Origin: Paenibacillus polymyxa
GTDB taxonomy: Bacteria > Bacillota > Bacilli > Paenibacillales > Paenibacillaceae
NCBI RefSeq assembly: GCF_015710975.1
Contig: NZ_CP049783.1
Span: 3,076,001-3,140,000, forward strand
Direction of reading: 5' to 3'
DNA: 64,000 nt
Under the pieces are notes generated by a model. It made no database searches. It was not told the DNA's origin and saw only the letters and a list, made by a program, of their open reading frames with translations. This document shows, piece by piece, positions 9,199 through 18,110 of the stretch (the stretch's first letter is position 1; each line of letters starts with the position of its first letter). The translations under genes were made by a program, and so were the position numbers.

Positions 9199-9669
9199 AT
9201 GGGTTATCACATTATTGCTAATTTTCCATCTAATCGAGATTACAAAGGAACACTGAAAGTTTATAACGATAGTGGTAGTTTGGTATTTGGACCTGTAGAA
9301 GCTTTAGGCCGTGGATCAAATGATCCGAAGAATGGTAACGACCATACGAACTGGAGACTTAAATATGCAGACATTCCTACAGGGGTTGCGAAAACAATTG
9401 TTTATGCGAAAGGTGACTCCGACTATTCTTATGGTCCTTATAAGCGTGTGTGGCTGAATCAAGCAGTAAGTGGGAACTTCCTGACTGCTACAAATAATGG
9501 CCGCGACGAAATTATGATTCATGGCGGAGACCCTGCTACAAGCACATCTCTGACTTGGTATCCTCTGCGTCCAACATACGGTTGCATCCGACTTTCTAAC
9601 AGTGACCAAAGAGCACTAATTCAAGTGCTTGAGCAAAACGGAAGTTCCGGCAAAATCACAATAAACTAG
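9199..9669 (+). CDS. L,D-transpeptidase-like (YkuD fold) protein without signal peptide
   Basis: The 156-residue protein has the YkuD catalytic arrangement: His108 in MIHGG, then Cys129 and Arg131 in TYGCIRLSN. The usual Ser/Thr-His-Gly-Cys motif has Tyr in place of the second His. There is no signal peptide, lipobox, LysM or membrane segment, so it is not an obvious cell-wall cross-linking enzyme; it may be secreted by another route, released by lysis, or have another substrate. ATG 9199 follows TGGAGG. It is a single gene ended by a terminator and sits in an A+T-rich stretch. Confidence 0.8.
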   Translation: MGYHIIANFPSNRDYKGTLKVYNDSGSLVFGPVEALGRGSNDPKNGNDHTNWRLKYADIPTGVAKTIVYAKGDSDYSYGPYKRVWLNQAVSGNFLTATNNGRDEIMIHGGDPATSTSLTWYPLRPTYGCIRLSNSDQRALIQVLEQNGSSGKITIN

Positions 9670-9680
9670 AACAAAAAATT

Positions 9681-9710
9681 CAAAGGGCGGGATTTACTCC
9701 GCCCTATTTG
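9681..9710. terminator. Bidirectional terminator
   Basis: AGGGCGG (9684-9690) pairs with CCGCCCT (9699-9705); A-rich sequence lies to the left and T-rich to the right. It separates the convergent genes 9199-9669 and 9714-10544. Confidence 0.75.
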
Positions 9711-9713
9711 GTA

Positions 9714-10544
9714 TTAATTTGTACTGTATTTATCAAGTTTGAACCATTTTTGAAATTCGTTCTGGCTAATTTTTTTAACAGGTTTCACCTTTTTGCTGTC
9801 CATTGAGTATCTGTACAACTTCTTTTGGTCAGATGGATACTCACTTATATAGTCTAAACTTTTTCCATTTTTATGCCATAAAATCAGACTTGTGCTAATG
9901 TAATCCGTTTCCCTAGGAAGATATATAAAGGCATCCTTCTTGGTGTTATAAATGGCTATGGAGCTGCTTGATGTATCACCGTACGAAAAGGCAATTTGAT
10001 CTTCTTTAGGTGACCAGTTATAAGCAGCAATGGATTCTACACTTTTTTTGCCTTTAGCTTTTAAAAGATCATTTACAATGGTAGATTTTCCGGTTTTAAG
10101 ATTGATCAGTAATAACGTATCTCCTGCACTGCGCCGTGCCTGGATAGCCAACCATGTATTAGAAGGAGATAATACTGCGCTCGATATATTACGCAGTTTA
10201 TCATTATATCCATCTGTTTTAATGGTGTAATTCTGTTCTCCTGTTTTGATCGTTATAGATGTAATAACACTCTTCTCAGAGCTTGGTGCATTTTCTAGCT
10301 CCATTTTTTTGGCCACTAACGAAACGTTGTTCTCCTTCCAAATCACCTGATTTGGGGTCTCGCTCTTTTTAAATTTGGTTACAGACTGGTAAACAGATGG
10401 ATTTATAGTATTAACTGAACTTTGAACATGCGTATTAGGGCGTAAAGTGCTATTAGCATTGGCAATAGAAAAGCCACTTACACTTCCCACAAGCACTATA
10501 CTAGACAGGAAAGCAGTAGCGTATTTTAGTCTTGGATTTTTCAT
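9714..10544 (-). CDS. Exported hypothetical protein, beta-propeller-like
   Basis: A Sec signal peptide is clear: MKNPRLKYATAFL, a hydrophobic core and a probable cleavage after SIANANA-like residues near 31. The 276-residue protein has strand-turn repeats reminiscent of TolB/WD40 blades (AIQARRSAGDTLLLINLKTG, NWSPKEDQIAFSYG, IAIYNTKKDAFIYL, LYRYSMDSKK). About three to four blades are visible, fewer than a complete propeller. No catalytic motif is seen. It is monocistronic and A+T-rich relative to neighbours. Confidence 0.75.
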   Translation of the reverse strand: MKNPRLKYATAFLSSIVLVGSVSGFSIANANSTLRPNTHVQSSVNTINPSVYQSVTKFKKSETPNQVIWKENNVSLVAKKMELENAPSSEKSVITSITIKTGEQNYTIKTDGYNDKLRNISSAVLSPSNTWLAIQARRSAGDTLLLINLKTGKSTIVNDLLKAKGKKSVESIAAYNWSPKEDQIAFSYGDTSSSSIAIYNTKKDAFIYLPRETDYISTSLILWHKNGKSLDYISEYPSDQKKLYRYSMDSKKVKPVKKISQNEFQKWFKLDKYSTN

Positions 10545-10821
10545 TTTAATTGCTCCTTTGTAAAAAAATATTGGGCTTCAGGACTTGATCCAAGGTTTTC
10601 CTAAAATTAAATCTATATACATAGACGTGGAAATCGTGAATTTGTTTCTTGTTTATTGAAAAAAATTACATAACAATTGGAAAACATGAAGGAGCGAGTG
10701 ATACTTTCGCCCGCTCTAGCAGGCCAGCCCAAGTCAAACATTCTGTTATAAGGTTGGATGTTATTGAGGTGAAGGCAAAATGCAATTTTTCCCTTCGATT
10801 TTCTATACTTAACCTATAATC

Positions 10822-10851
10822 TTGACATTCCTGCAGATTCAGAGATATTAT
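10822..10851 (+). promoter_or_regulatory. Sigma-A-type promoter of the Rrf2 gene
   Basis: TTGACA (10822-10827) and TATTAT (10846-10851) are separated by 18 bases, 33 bases upstream of the ATG. The -10 element overlaps the repeated motif at 10847-10866, which fits autorepression. Confidence 0.7.
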
Positions 10852-10866
10852 AGATACAATAAGTCT
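10847..10866 (+). promoter_or_regulatory. Candidate Rrf2-family operator, copy 1
   Basis: A 20-base element beginning ATTATAGATA and ending AGTCT matches the element at 11347-11366 in 17 of 20 positions. Both copies sit just upstream of the two genes of this locus and overlap likely -10 regions. This is inferred to be the binding site of the regulator encoded at 10884. Confidence 0.55.
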
Positions 10867-10883
10867 GTGAATGAGGTGTAGTT

Positions 10884-11282
10884 ATGAAATTTACCAAAGC
10901 AACCAATTATGCACTGCACACCATGCTCATGCTCGTTGAGGATTCGTCGGTGAAGCCCGTAGGTGTCCAGCAATTGGCCGAATCCCAAAATGTCTCACCC
11001 ACGTATCTTTCAAAAATTTTGACGAGGCTTGTGAAGGCGGGGATGATCGAATCGGTCTCTGGAGCCAATGGGGGCTATCGCTTATCCCGCAATAAAGACG
11101 ATATTACCTTTTTGGATATTATCCATGCGATTGAAGGGACGAATTCTTTGTTTGAATGTGATTTTGTCCATGGATCAGAATGTCTGATTCAAGCTGTAAT
11201 GAGGGAAGCGGAGGAAAAAATGGAGGGCCATCTTAAAAATACGAAATTGGTCGATTTAGCCCAAAAGCAAGCGCAAGTATAA
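10884..11282 (+). CDS. Rrf2 family transcriptional regulator
   Basis: The 132-residue winged-helix protein opens MKFTKATNYALHTMLML, the Rrf2 hallmark, with recognition helix region VSPTYLSKILTRLVKAG and wing GANGGYRLSR. Cys92 and Cys100 lie in the region where family members bind an Fe-S cluster or sense thiol stress; the usual third Cys is missing, so redox sensing by cysteines rather than a standard [2Fe-2S] cluster is plausible. It precedes a thioredoxin-reductase-like gene and shares a promoter motif with it, so it probably controls that gene. Confidence 0.9.
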   Translation: MKFTKATNYALHTMLMLVEDSSVKPVGVQQLAESQNVSPTYLSKILTRLVKAGMIESVSGANGGYRLSRNKDDITFLDIIHAIEGTNSLFECDFVHGSECLIQAVMREAEEKMEGHLKNTKLVDLAQKQAQV

Positions 11283-11346
11283 AGGGGAGCGGCTATAAAT
11301 AGAGAGAAGGTGATCGCCAGTTATGTGAAGTGTTTTTTTTGTTTTA

Positions 11347-11366
11347 ATTATAGATATAAAGAGTCT
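11347..11366 (+). promoter_or_regulatory. Candidate Rrf2-family operator, copy 2
   Basis: Second copy of the 20-base element (core ATTATAGATA, end GAGTCT), 30 bases before the flavoprotein start. The TATAGAT/TATAAA portion could be the -10 element itself. Confidence 0.55.
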
Positions 11367-11396
11367 TTAATATCTTTGTAAAAGGAGCTGGATGTT

Positions 11397-12302
11397 ATGC
11401 TGTACGATTGCGCTATTATTGGGGGAGGACCTGCTGGATTGAATGCAGCCCTTGTACTGGGCAGGGCAAGAAGAAGTGTGGCTTTGATCGATAATAACCG
11501 GCCCAGAAATGCGGTTACGCATGCGTCGCACGGTTTCATTACGAGAGATGGCGTAACGCCGGCCGAGTTCCGCCGCGTAGCTTATGAGGAAGTACTGCGG
11601 TATCCATCTGTGCATCATCTGCAAACCGAGGTTATTTCAGTTACGAAAAATGAATCCGGATTCGAGGTATTTGATTCTTCAGGCCTTCGTGTTCAAGCGC
11701 GAAAATTGATACTGGCGATGGGTGTAAAGGAGATATTCCCTGAGATCGAAGGTTTTTACACGTTCTACGGAAGAAGTTTGTTTAATTGCCCTTATTGCGA
11801 TGGCTGGGAGTTACGGGATCAACCGCTTGTCCTCGTCTCTGAGTCGCCAGCTATATATCACACAGCCAAACTGCTCCTGAACTGGAGTAAGGATTTGCTT
11901 GTCTGCACGAACGGTCAGGCATTCTTGTCGGACGAGCAAAAAGAACGACTTCAATCTAAAGGAGTCGCGGTAATGGAGCAGCCTGTTGCAGCGTTCATCG
12001 GTCACCATGGACAGCTGGAGTATGTGTCCTTTACGGACGGTACTCAAGTCCCAAGGGCCGGCGGCTTTGTGACCCCCCAATTTGTGCAAAGTGCACCGTT
12101 TGGAGAACGTTTGGGCTGTGAAAGGACCGAGTCGGGCGGGATCCAAACGGATGGAGCGGGGAGAACCTCCATTCCTGGTGTATATGCTGCGGGGGATTCT
12201 TCATACTTCATGCCTTCTCAGTTGATTTTTGCTGCGGCCGACGGTAGCCGAACCGCTGCGAGTGTAAACCTGGATTTGACAGAGGAAGACTTTAACGAAT
12301 GA
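11397..12302 (+). CDS. FAD/NAD(P)-dependent thioredoxin-reductase-like oxidoreductase
   Basis: A 301-residue two-Rossmann flavoprotein. The FAD loop GGGPAG is at residues 9-14, the redox pair Cys131-Pro-Tyr-Cys134 in NCPYCDGWE, and the C-terminal FAD motif is GVYAAGDSS. This layout fits low-molecular-weight thioredoxin reductases and the related stand-alone flavoproteins often paired with Rrf2 regulators. ATG 11397 follows AAAGGAG. The substrate, whether thioredoxin or a small disulfide, is not clear. A strong terminator follows. Confidence 0.88.
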   Translation: MLYDCAIIGGGPAGLNAALVLGRARRSVALIDNNRPRNAVTHASHGFITRDGVTPAEFRRVAYEEVLRYPSVHHLQTEVISVTKNESGFEVFDSSGLRVQARKLILAMGVKEIFPEIEGFYTFYGRSLFNCPYCDGWELRDQPLVLVSESPAIYHTAKLLLNWSKDLLVCTNGQAFLSDEQKERLQSKGVAVMEQPVAAFIGHHGQLEYVSFTDGTQVPRAGGFVTPQFVQSAPFGERLGCERTESGGIQTDGAGRTSIPGVYAAGDSSYFMPSQLIFAAADGSRTAASVNLDLTEEDFNE

Positions 12303-12420
12303 CGAGAAATTGAAGCTCTCATGATAGTTAAAGATAATGAGGAGAAGTGAGAATTTATCGTTTCCGGTAACGCTTAGATTCATTCGCTATAAAATCACAA
12401 TTCAGAAGTATAAAAGCTGA

Positions 12421-12446
12421 AAGGCCGCCTATATGGCGGCCTTTTT
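12421..12446 (+). terminator. Rho-independent terminator
   Basis: AAGGCCGCC and GGCGGCCTT form a nine-base stem with a short TATAT loop and a T run. It serves the flavoprotein gene and may also work for the converging LacI-type gene. Confidence 0.85.
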
Positions 12447-12458
12447 CTATTCACTTGA

Positions 12459-13490
12459 TTATAATTCTGCGTCTATACAAGACCTTCTTTCAATAACCTC
12501 TGTATTTACAAGAACCTGAGTATGGTGCTCCTGATTGTGATTAAGCCTTTCCATCAGCAAGTTTACAGCCGTTCGGGCCAAAATATCCTTTTTCACATGA
12601 ATGGTTGTGAGTTCCGGGCTAATGACCTTAGCTTCATGAATATTATCAAACCCCATGACGGAAATTTGTTCAGGCACTCGAATGTTCATTTCCTGAAACG
12701 TTTTAATAGCACTGATCGCCATATAATCATTCTCACAAAATAGGGCCGAAGGCAGCTCATTCAGTTTATGAATAGCTGTTTTAAATGCGTCCTGTGACAT
12801 GACAAGCATCGGGTGCATATCAAATGTAAGCCCATGACCTATGGCAAGATTGTGCTCCTCTAAAGCAGCCATGAACCCCTCTTTTCGTTTTGTAAAGTTA
12901 AGAATTCTGGTACTGGATTGTACGTATCCTATATTTCTGTGTCCGGACTGGATTAAATATTGGCCTGCCTGGTACCCCCCAAGATAGTTATTAATCGATA
13001 CAAAACTGGCATCAACGTGTTCAAAGCAGGTATCCAAAATAACGATATTGGAATGAATGGATTGTAAAGAATGAATAATCTCGGACGTTAAATTGGTGCC
13101 CAGCAGAAGTATACCTGAAGAAGGCTGGTCCTTTTCCAGAGCAGATAATTCTTCTTCAAGGCTATGGCTGTCAAATGACGAGAAAATCAAAGTATTGCCA
13201 TGTTCTCTCACCTGCTGGGTAATATGATGGATCAATTCATTGAAAAATGGAAGTGATTCATATTGTTCGGTCACGATGCCTGTATTTTTGCATGCAACAA
13301 AACGAATGACATGATGACTCTTCGTAAATTCCTTATTTGACTTCATGGTACGTGGTCTATATCCATGCTCGTGGGCAATTCTTAATATATGCTCTTTGGT
13401 TTCTTCGCTAACACCGGGTTTGTTATTAAATGCTAAAGAGACGGCTGATTTTGAAACACCGGCAAGCTTCGCAATATCATCTATTTTCAA
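12459..13490 (-). CDS. LacI family transcriptional regulator
   Basis: The N-terminal helix-turn-helix IDDIAKLAGVSKSAVSLAFN and hinge helix are typical of LacI; the rest is a periplasmic-binding-protein-like effector domain. A TTG at 13490 is chosen because GGGAGG lies seven bases upstream; the more distal ATG 13505 would put that site inside the coding region. That gives 343 residues. It is divergent from a DUF4038 hydrolase and a PTS permease, and the intergenic region carries a palindrome and repeated half-sites, so it very likely represses that operon and itself. Confidence 0.88.
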   Translation of the reverse strand: MKIDDIAKLAGVSKSAVSLAFNNKPGVSEETKEHILRIAHEHGYRPRTMKSNKEFTKSHHVIRFVACKNTGIVTEQYESLPFFNELIHHITQQVREHGNTLIFSSFDSHSLEEELSALEKDQPSSGILLLGTNLTSEIIHSLQSIHSNIVILDTCFEHVDASFVSINNYLGGYQAGQYLIQSGHRNIGYVQSSTRILNFTKRKEGFMAALEEHNLAIGHGLTFDMHPMLVMSQDAFKTAIHKLNELPSALFCENDYMAISAIKTFQEMNIRVPEQISVMGFDNIHEAKVISPELTTIHVKKDILARTAVNLLMERLNHNQEHHTQVLVNTEVIERRSCIDAEL

Positions 13491-13546
13491 CGTGGAACCT
13501 CCCATTGGACTAAACTATATAAATTATATCATGATTATATAATAAA

Positions 13547-13571
13547 GTTTAGTTTATAAATTAAACTAAAC
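13547..13571. promoter_or_regulatory. LacI-type operator palindrome
   Basis: Perfect ten-base arms GTTTAGTTTA and TAAACTAAAC surround five bases. Related half-sites occur at 13509-13517 (next to the regulator's ribosome site), 13639-13647 and 13679-13688 (upstream of the hydrolase start), a layout suited to cooperative or looped repression of both divergent transcripts. Confidence 0.75.
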
Positions 13572-13590
13572 AAACAACAGGTAAAACGAG

Positions 13591-13619
13591 TTGACCTTTT
13601 CGGATACATAGTGTTAATA
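13591..13619 (+). promoter_or_regulatory. Promoter of the DUF4038-PTS operon
   Basis: TTGACC (13591-13596) and TTAATA (13614-13619) have 17-base spacing and lie between the main operator and the downstream half-site. Confidence 0.6.
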
Positions 13620-13714
13620 TTCAATTGTGAACGCTTTATTTAGTTTATTTTATTTAATATCGTATAAAATTATACATTAGTTTAGTTTTGTTTATGAGTG
13701 AAAGGGTGATTTGT

Positions 13715-14986
13715 TTGAGCTTAAGCATGGCTGAAAATCAAAGAAGTTTTGTGAAAAAGGGCAAGCCTTTCTTTTACTTGGCAGATACCGTCTGGAGCGT
13801 ATTTACCAACGCCACTATTGAAGAGTGGAGCGATTACCTGGACTATCGAAAAATGCAGGGTTTCAACGTTTTACAGATCAATATGCTCCGACAATGGGAT
13901 GCCAGCGAATCAGACCTGAATCTACAGCCATTTGCATTACTGGAAAATGGAGATTTTGACTACCATACCTTAAACGAAGCTTATTTTGAGCGGGCGGAAG
14001 TCATGATCCAGATGGCTGTCGAGCGCGGCTTTATTCCAGCACTGGTTCTGTTGTGGTGTAACTATGTACCGGATACATGGGCTGAAATGTTCCAGAAAGG
14101 CAATAAAATGCCGCTGGATTGCGTTGAAAGCTATGTAACTTATGTTGTAAACCGCTATTCCCGATTCGAGCCTGTTTATTTGATCAGCGGGGACACTGAT
14201 TTTCCTACAGAACGTGCTAATGCGTACTATTTGAAGGCGCTGGAAACGGTACAACAATTAAGCCCGGCAAGCTTGACTACGCTGCATATCCAAGGGAGAT
14301 TGAGGGAAATTCCTGAAGCTTTTGAGCAACACAAGGGTCTTGGATTTTATATGTATCAATCAGGACATAATTCGGAGTTTCAGCATGTCGCCCATGAGAT
14401 TGCCCAGCATTTTTATCACAAGCCGGAGATACGTCCCGTCATCAATGGAGAACCTTGCTATGAACAGATCAGTTACAGCCGCAATGTGTATGGAAGATAC
14501 ACTGCACTAGATGCCAGAAAAGCAGCATGGCACAGTCTTCTGGCAGGCGGGGGAGCGGGAATTACCTATGGAGCGCATGGCATTTGGAGTTGGCATAAAA
14601 AAGGCAAGAAGTTCGGAATTGTAGAAGGAGAGGGCTTTGATAGTCCCTATGATTGGAGAACAGCACTGCGTTTTGAGGGCGCATGGGATTATTCCTTTAT
14701 CAAATATTTGTTTGAAATGTACAACCTGATTGGCATAAAGCCGTTGGATATTGTTTTAAACAAGACAGAGGAGATCAGAGGTGCGGGGAACGAGAATACC
14801 CTCGTCTTGTATATCCCGGTTAACACGAAAGTGCGGCTAAATATCAACGTGCAGGACTACAAGTTTACAACCATTGATTTAGCGGAGAGACGATTTGCCC
14901 AAACGGAGGTGGATGTCCAGGCTGATCAATCCGTCATTGGTATGCATGGTTTTGAAAGCGATGTTGTGATCATCGGAACGAAATAA
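13715..14986 (+). CDS. DUF4038 (apiosidase-like) glycoside hydrolase
   Basis: TTG 13715 is preferred because AAAGGGTGAT sits six bases upstream; upstream ATG codons at 13688 and 13694 lack a site. The 423-residue protein is a TIM-barrel hydrolase of the DUF4038 type: it opens with GKPFFYLADTVW, has VINGEPCYE and AWHSLLAGGGAGITYGAHGIW near the active site, and ends in a small beta domain. GH140 apiosidases belong to this family. No signal peptide is present, so it acts in the cytosol, probably on a sugar imported by the PTS encoded next. Exact specificity is unknown. Confidence 0.82.
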   Translation: MSLSMAENQRSFVKKGKPFFYLADTVWSVFTNATIEEWSDYLDYRKMQGFNVLQINMLRQWDASESDLNLQPFALLENGDFDYHTLNEAYFERAEVMIQMAVERGFIPALVLLWCNYVPDTWAEMFQKGNKMPLDCVESYVTYVVNRYSRFEPVYLISGDTDFPTERANAYYLKALETVQQLSPASLTTLHIQGRLREIPEAFEQHKGLGFYMYQSGHNSEFQHVAHEIAQHFYHKPEIRPVINGEPCYEQISYSRNVYGRYTALDARKAAWHSLLAGGGAGITYGAHGIWSWHKKGKKFGIVEGEGFDSPYDWRTALRFEGAWDYSFIKYLFEMYNLIGIKPLDIVLNKTEEIRGAGNENTLVLYIPVNTKVRLNINVQDYKFTTIDLAERRFAQTEVDVQADQSVIGMHGFESDVVIIGTK

Positions 14987-15056
14987 AACCAGAGAAGAAC
15001 AGGAGTAAGCTACAGGTGGAGTGGAGAAATAGAAAACGCATCCAGGAGTGATCATG

Positions 15057-16909
15057 ATGGATTACCAAAAGACAGCTAGAGAAGTGCTTAGATCGGTGGG
15101 GGGAAACGAAAATGTGAACAGTGTCATTCACTGTGTTACTCGTTTGAGATTCAAATTGAAGGATAACCAATTGCCAGATAAAGAAAAAATTAAACAGATT
15201 GACGGTGTCATTACCGTCGTGGAAAGTGGCGGCCAATTCCAGGTGGTCATCGGGAATGAGGTTCCCAAAGTATACGAGGCTCTTTTGGATACGATGGGAG
15301 TAAAGCACGGAGATCAGGCAGTTGAAGACGATCAAAAGAATGAAAAAGCGAGCCTGTTCAGCCGATTTGTCGATGTGATCTCAGGCGTGTTCATGCCCGT
15401 TGTGGGTGTGCTCGCTGCTGTGGGGATTCTAAAAGGACTGCTGGCCTTATGCACATCTCTGGGCTGGATGACTGATCAGATGGGCACATACAAAATTTTA
15501 TATGCAACAGCAGACGCTATGTTTTATTTCTTTCCGGTTATTCTAGGGTTTTCGGCAGGTAAAAAATTCGGAGGAAACCCGTATCTGTCTGCTGTTTTGG
15601 GGGCAGCCTTGGTGTATCCGACCATTACTTCCGCTTTTACGGATAAAACGGCGCTGTCCTTTTTGACCATACCTGTCGTTCTGATTAATTATACTTCTTC
15701 TGTTATACCTATCATTATTGGGGCGTTCTTGGCAGCTAAGGTTGAAAAATTTATTAGTAAGTATGCACCTGCATCCATTAAAATGTTCATTGTGCCTTTT
15801 CTGACCTTGGTCATTATATCACCGATTGTTTTTCTGGTTGTCGGGCCGATAGCAACTATAATCAGCGATGGATTAGCCAAAGGCTCCATGTGGATTTACC
15901 AGTTAAGTCCGGCTATAGCTGGTCTCGTTCTGGCAGGATTCTGGCAGGGCATTATTATCTTCGGCTTGCATTGGGCATTCATTCCGATTCTCCTGAATAA
16001 TGTAGTTACGAACGGGTTTGATCCGATTAACGGTATGCTGTTCTGTACTACGTTTGCGCAAACAGGTGCGGCTTTTGCCATTGCTTTGAAATCACGCGAC
16101 CCTAAATTAAAACCTATTGCGACTTCTGCTACCATCGCGGGTTTGATGGGGGTTACTGAACCAGCTATTTACGGGGTTACGCTACCCACCAAAAAACCGT
16201 TTATTTTAGCCTCGATCGCTGGGGGTGTAGGAGGAGCTGCAGCGGGCTTACTCGGCTCAACAGCATATGGATTTGCCTCAGGCGGGATTTTTGGTATCCC
16301 TTTATTCATTAATCCAAAGGGGATAGATGCAGGCTTCATTGGCTTTATTATATCTTTGGTTGTCGCTTTTGTAGTCGGATTTATTCTGACCTATCTTTTC
16401 GGCTATAAGAATGCGAAACCCGCGCCTGAAATTAAGGTTGCAGTTGAAAACAAAGCGGAAGAAAAAACGGTATTTAGTCCTTTAAACGGTGAATTGATTC
16501 GTTTGACCGCAGTGAAAGATGAGGCTTTCTCCAGTGGTGCGATGGGTCAGGGAGCCGCGATTATCCCCAAGAAGGGGTAGCTTACGCACCGTTTAACGGA
16601 ACTGTTGTTACCGTTTTCAAAACAAAACATGCGATTGGACTGATCTCTGAGGATGGAGTTGAACTGCTCATTCACATTGGAATTAATACGGTCAGCTTAA
16701 AAGGGAAACATTTCACTTCTTTTGTGTCTGAAGGAGATACGATTCAAAAAGGGGACAAGCTGGTTGAATTTGATCCAAAAGCTATAGTGGATGAAGGATA
16801 TGATCTCACCACCTCTGTTATAGTAACCAATACTGCGGTGTACACAGATATCTTAGCTGAAAACTCGAAGGATATTCATACAGGAGAACGTTTATTGAAG
16901 ATCAGATAG
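15057..16909 (+). CDS. Beta-glucoside-type PTS permease EIIBCA, frameshifted before the IIA domain
   Basis: ATG 15057 follows AGGAGTG. The IIB domain has the phospho-Cys26 in SVIHCVTRLRF; the IIC domain is a multi-span membrane part with the TEPAIYG signature; the IIA domain has the active His in ELLIHIGINTV. The first frame stops at 16580 (AAGAAGGGGTAG) while the homologous sequence VAYAPFNG continues in the -1 frame to 16909. One extra G in the G4 run would restore a full-length protein of about 617 residues. Either a sequencing error, a mutation, or slippage on GGGG explains this. If real, the short protein lacks IIA and would need another IIA-Glc-like donor. It is downstream of the DUF4038 gene in the same operon. 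Confidence 0.85.
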
Positions 16910-16944
16910 TTCCCTAATATTCAGTAATGCACAGCAAACGCATC

Positions 16945-16995
16945 AAGCTGACGATGGCCCGTGTGTAAAAATAGGGTTGTCGTCAGCTTTTTTGG
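16945..16995 (+). terminator. Rho-independent terminator of the PTS operon
   Basis: AAGCTGACGA (16945-16954) pairs with TCGTCAGCTT (16980-16989), followed by a T run. The 25-base loop contains a smaller pairing. Confidence 0.8.
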
Positions 16996-17036
16996 ATCAT
17001 GAAACAGACTTTTGCGGCATGTACTACAATAGCAGG

Positions 17037-18110
17037 TTACCGTACACCCAACGAGCTCATCATCTGCCGGAAGGAGCGCACATATTTATCTGGCGCCAAT
17101 AGGTTAACGATCCGTGTCCGCCCCTTCTGGCGGATAGATTCGCGATGAGGGACGTTGTTCATGAGGTCTAGTCCTTGTAGTACCGCCTGTAAAATGTCTC
17201 CCTGCTGATAAAACTTGCCGGTTTCGTTATGGTCAATGAATGCTCGTACTCCGTCTGAATCAGAGCTTAAGACCGGGCAACGACAGGCCATGGCCTCAGC
17301 TACCGCGTAGCCGAATCCCTCCACCAGTGAAGTCGAGAGCAGATACCCACCCGAGTCGCCAATCATGGAATAATACAAAGGCATTTTCGCATGAGGCACG
17401 CTTTTAAAACGCTCAATGATCGTGGACATGCCAAGCTGAGCAAGCATGTTCTCGAATTGTATTTTATCCTCCGTCTGCGACAAGGTGTCATCATAGAACA
17501 TCCAAATCCGAAGATCGGCACGATTTTGCAGCATCCAGTAAGATATGTCTATAAAATGCCGCCAATTCTTATTGGGCTCAAGCCGCCCAACCCATGCAAT
17601 GACCGGATTAACCGGGGGAGTGTTAGGTACATAATTAAATACGCTAGTATCCAATACGTTCGGAAATACATAACGATCAAGCCATGGACACATGCTGGAA
17701 AATAGCTGCACGAGGTGAGTTGTATCGGGGAGAAGCACCGCGTCAGCATAATTTTGAAGATACGGAGATGCATCTGCAACAACCCAAGCAGCTTCTTCGT
17801 GAGTGCCAAAGCCTTGTGATTCATAGATTAATATCCCTTGATAGCCCAACATTCGCAGTCTAGGGAGCATAGGATAGTCCGAAGAGACGATAATTGCATC
17901 GTAGCGATGAGTCTCCACCAGTTTTCGAATTTCTTCTTCAGAGGAAGTCATGAACACCGGAATATCGCCTTGCAGGTTTTGCATCCCTGTACCCTGCTGA
18001 TAATAGAGAAGATGACATTCAATCCCGTCCTGAATGAGCGCTTTACAGCGTTGGCGGTTCAAGGTTTCCACGCCACCGCTGGGTATATAAAAAGTAAATA
18101 GAACTTTGAT
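17037..18110 (-). CDS. Glycosyltransferase family 4 protein, possible ATC start
   Basis: The 357-residue GT-B protein begins IKVLFTFYIPSGGVETLNRQ, with the usual GG loop, and has FKSVPHAKMPLYYSMIGDS and SLVEGFGYAVAEAMACRCPVLSSDSDGV in the donor-binding domain. An AAAGGAGG site sits eight bases before ATC 18108-18110, exactly where family members normally have ATG; the nearest usual codons are TTG at 18131 and 18137, upstream of that site and without their own. I chose the ATC on spacing; a TTG start would add nine residues. It is the last gene of a reverse glycosyltransferase set downstream of the collagen-like gene. Confidence 0.85.
   Translation of the reverse strand: MKVLFTFYIPSGGVETLNRQRCKALIQDGIECHLLYYQQGTGMQNLQGDIPVFMTSSEEEIRKLVETHRYDAIIVSSDYPMLPRLRMLGYQGILIYESQGFGTHEEAAWVVADASPYLQNYADAVLLPDTTHLVQLFSSMCPWLDRYVFPNVLDTSVFNYVPNTPPVNPVIAWVGRLEPNKNWRHFIDISYWMLQNRADLRIWMFYDDTLSQTEDKIQFENMLAQLGMSTIIERFKSVPHAKMPLYYSMIGDSGGYLLSTSLVEGFGYAVAEAMACRCPVLSSDSDGVRAFIDHNETGKFYQQGDILQAVLQGLDLMNNVPHRESIRQKGRTRIVNLLAPDKYVRSFRQMMSSLGVR

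Larger units (their letters stand above)
10545..10883. other. 339-base divergent intergenic region
   Basis: No gene is visible. It holds the ribosome site of the reverse gene next to 10544 and the promoter and operator of the Rrf2 gene at the right end (10822-10866). The middle part shows nothing I can name. Confidence 0.5.

Noticed and set aside
13625..13638. cre-like sequence TGTGAACGCTTTAT downstream of the DUF4038-PTS promoter
   Set aside because: At least three mismatches to the CcpA consensus at conserved positions; too weak to list as a site.
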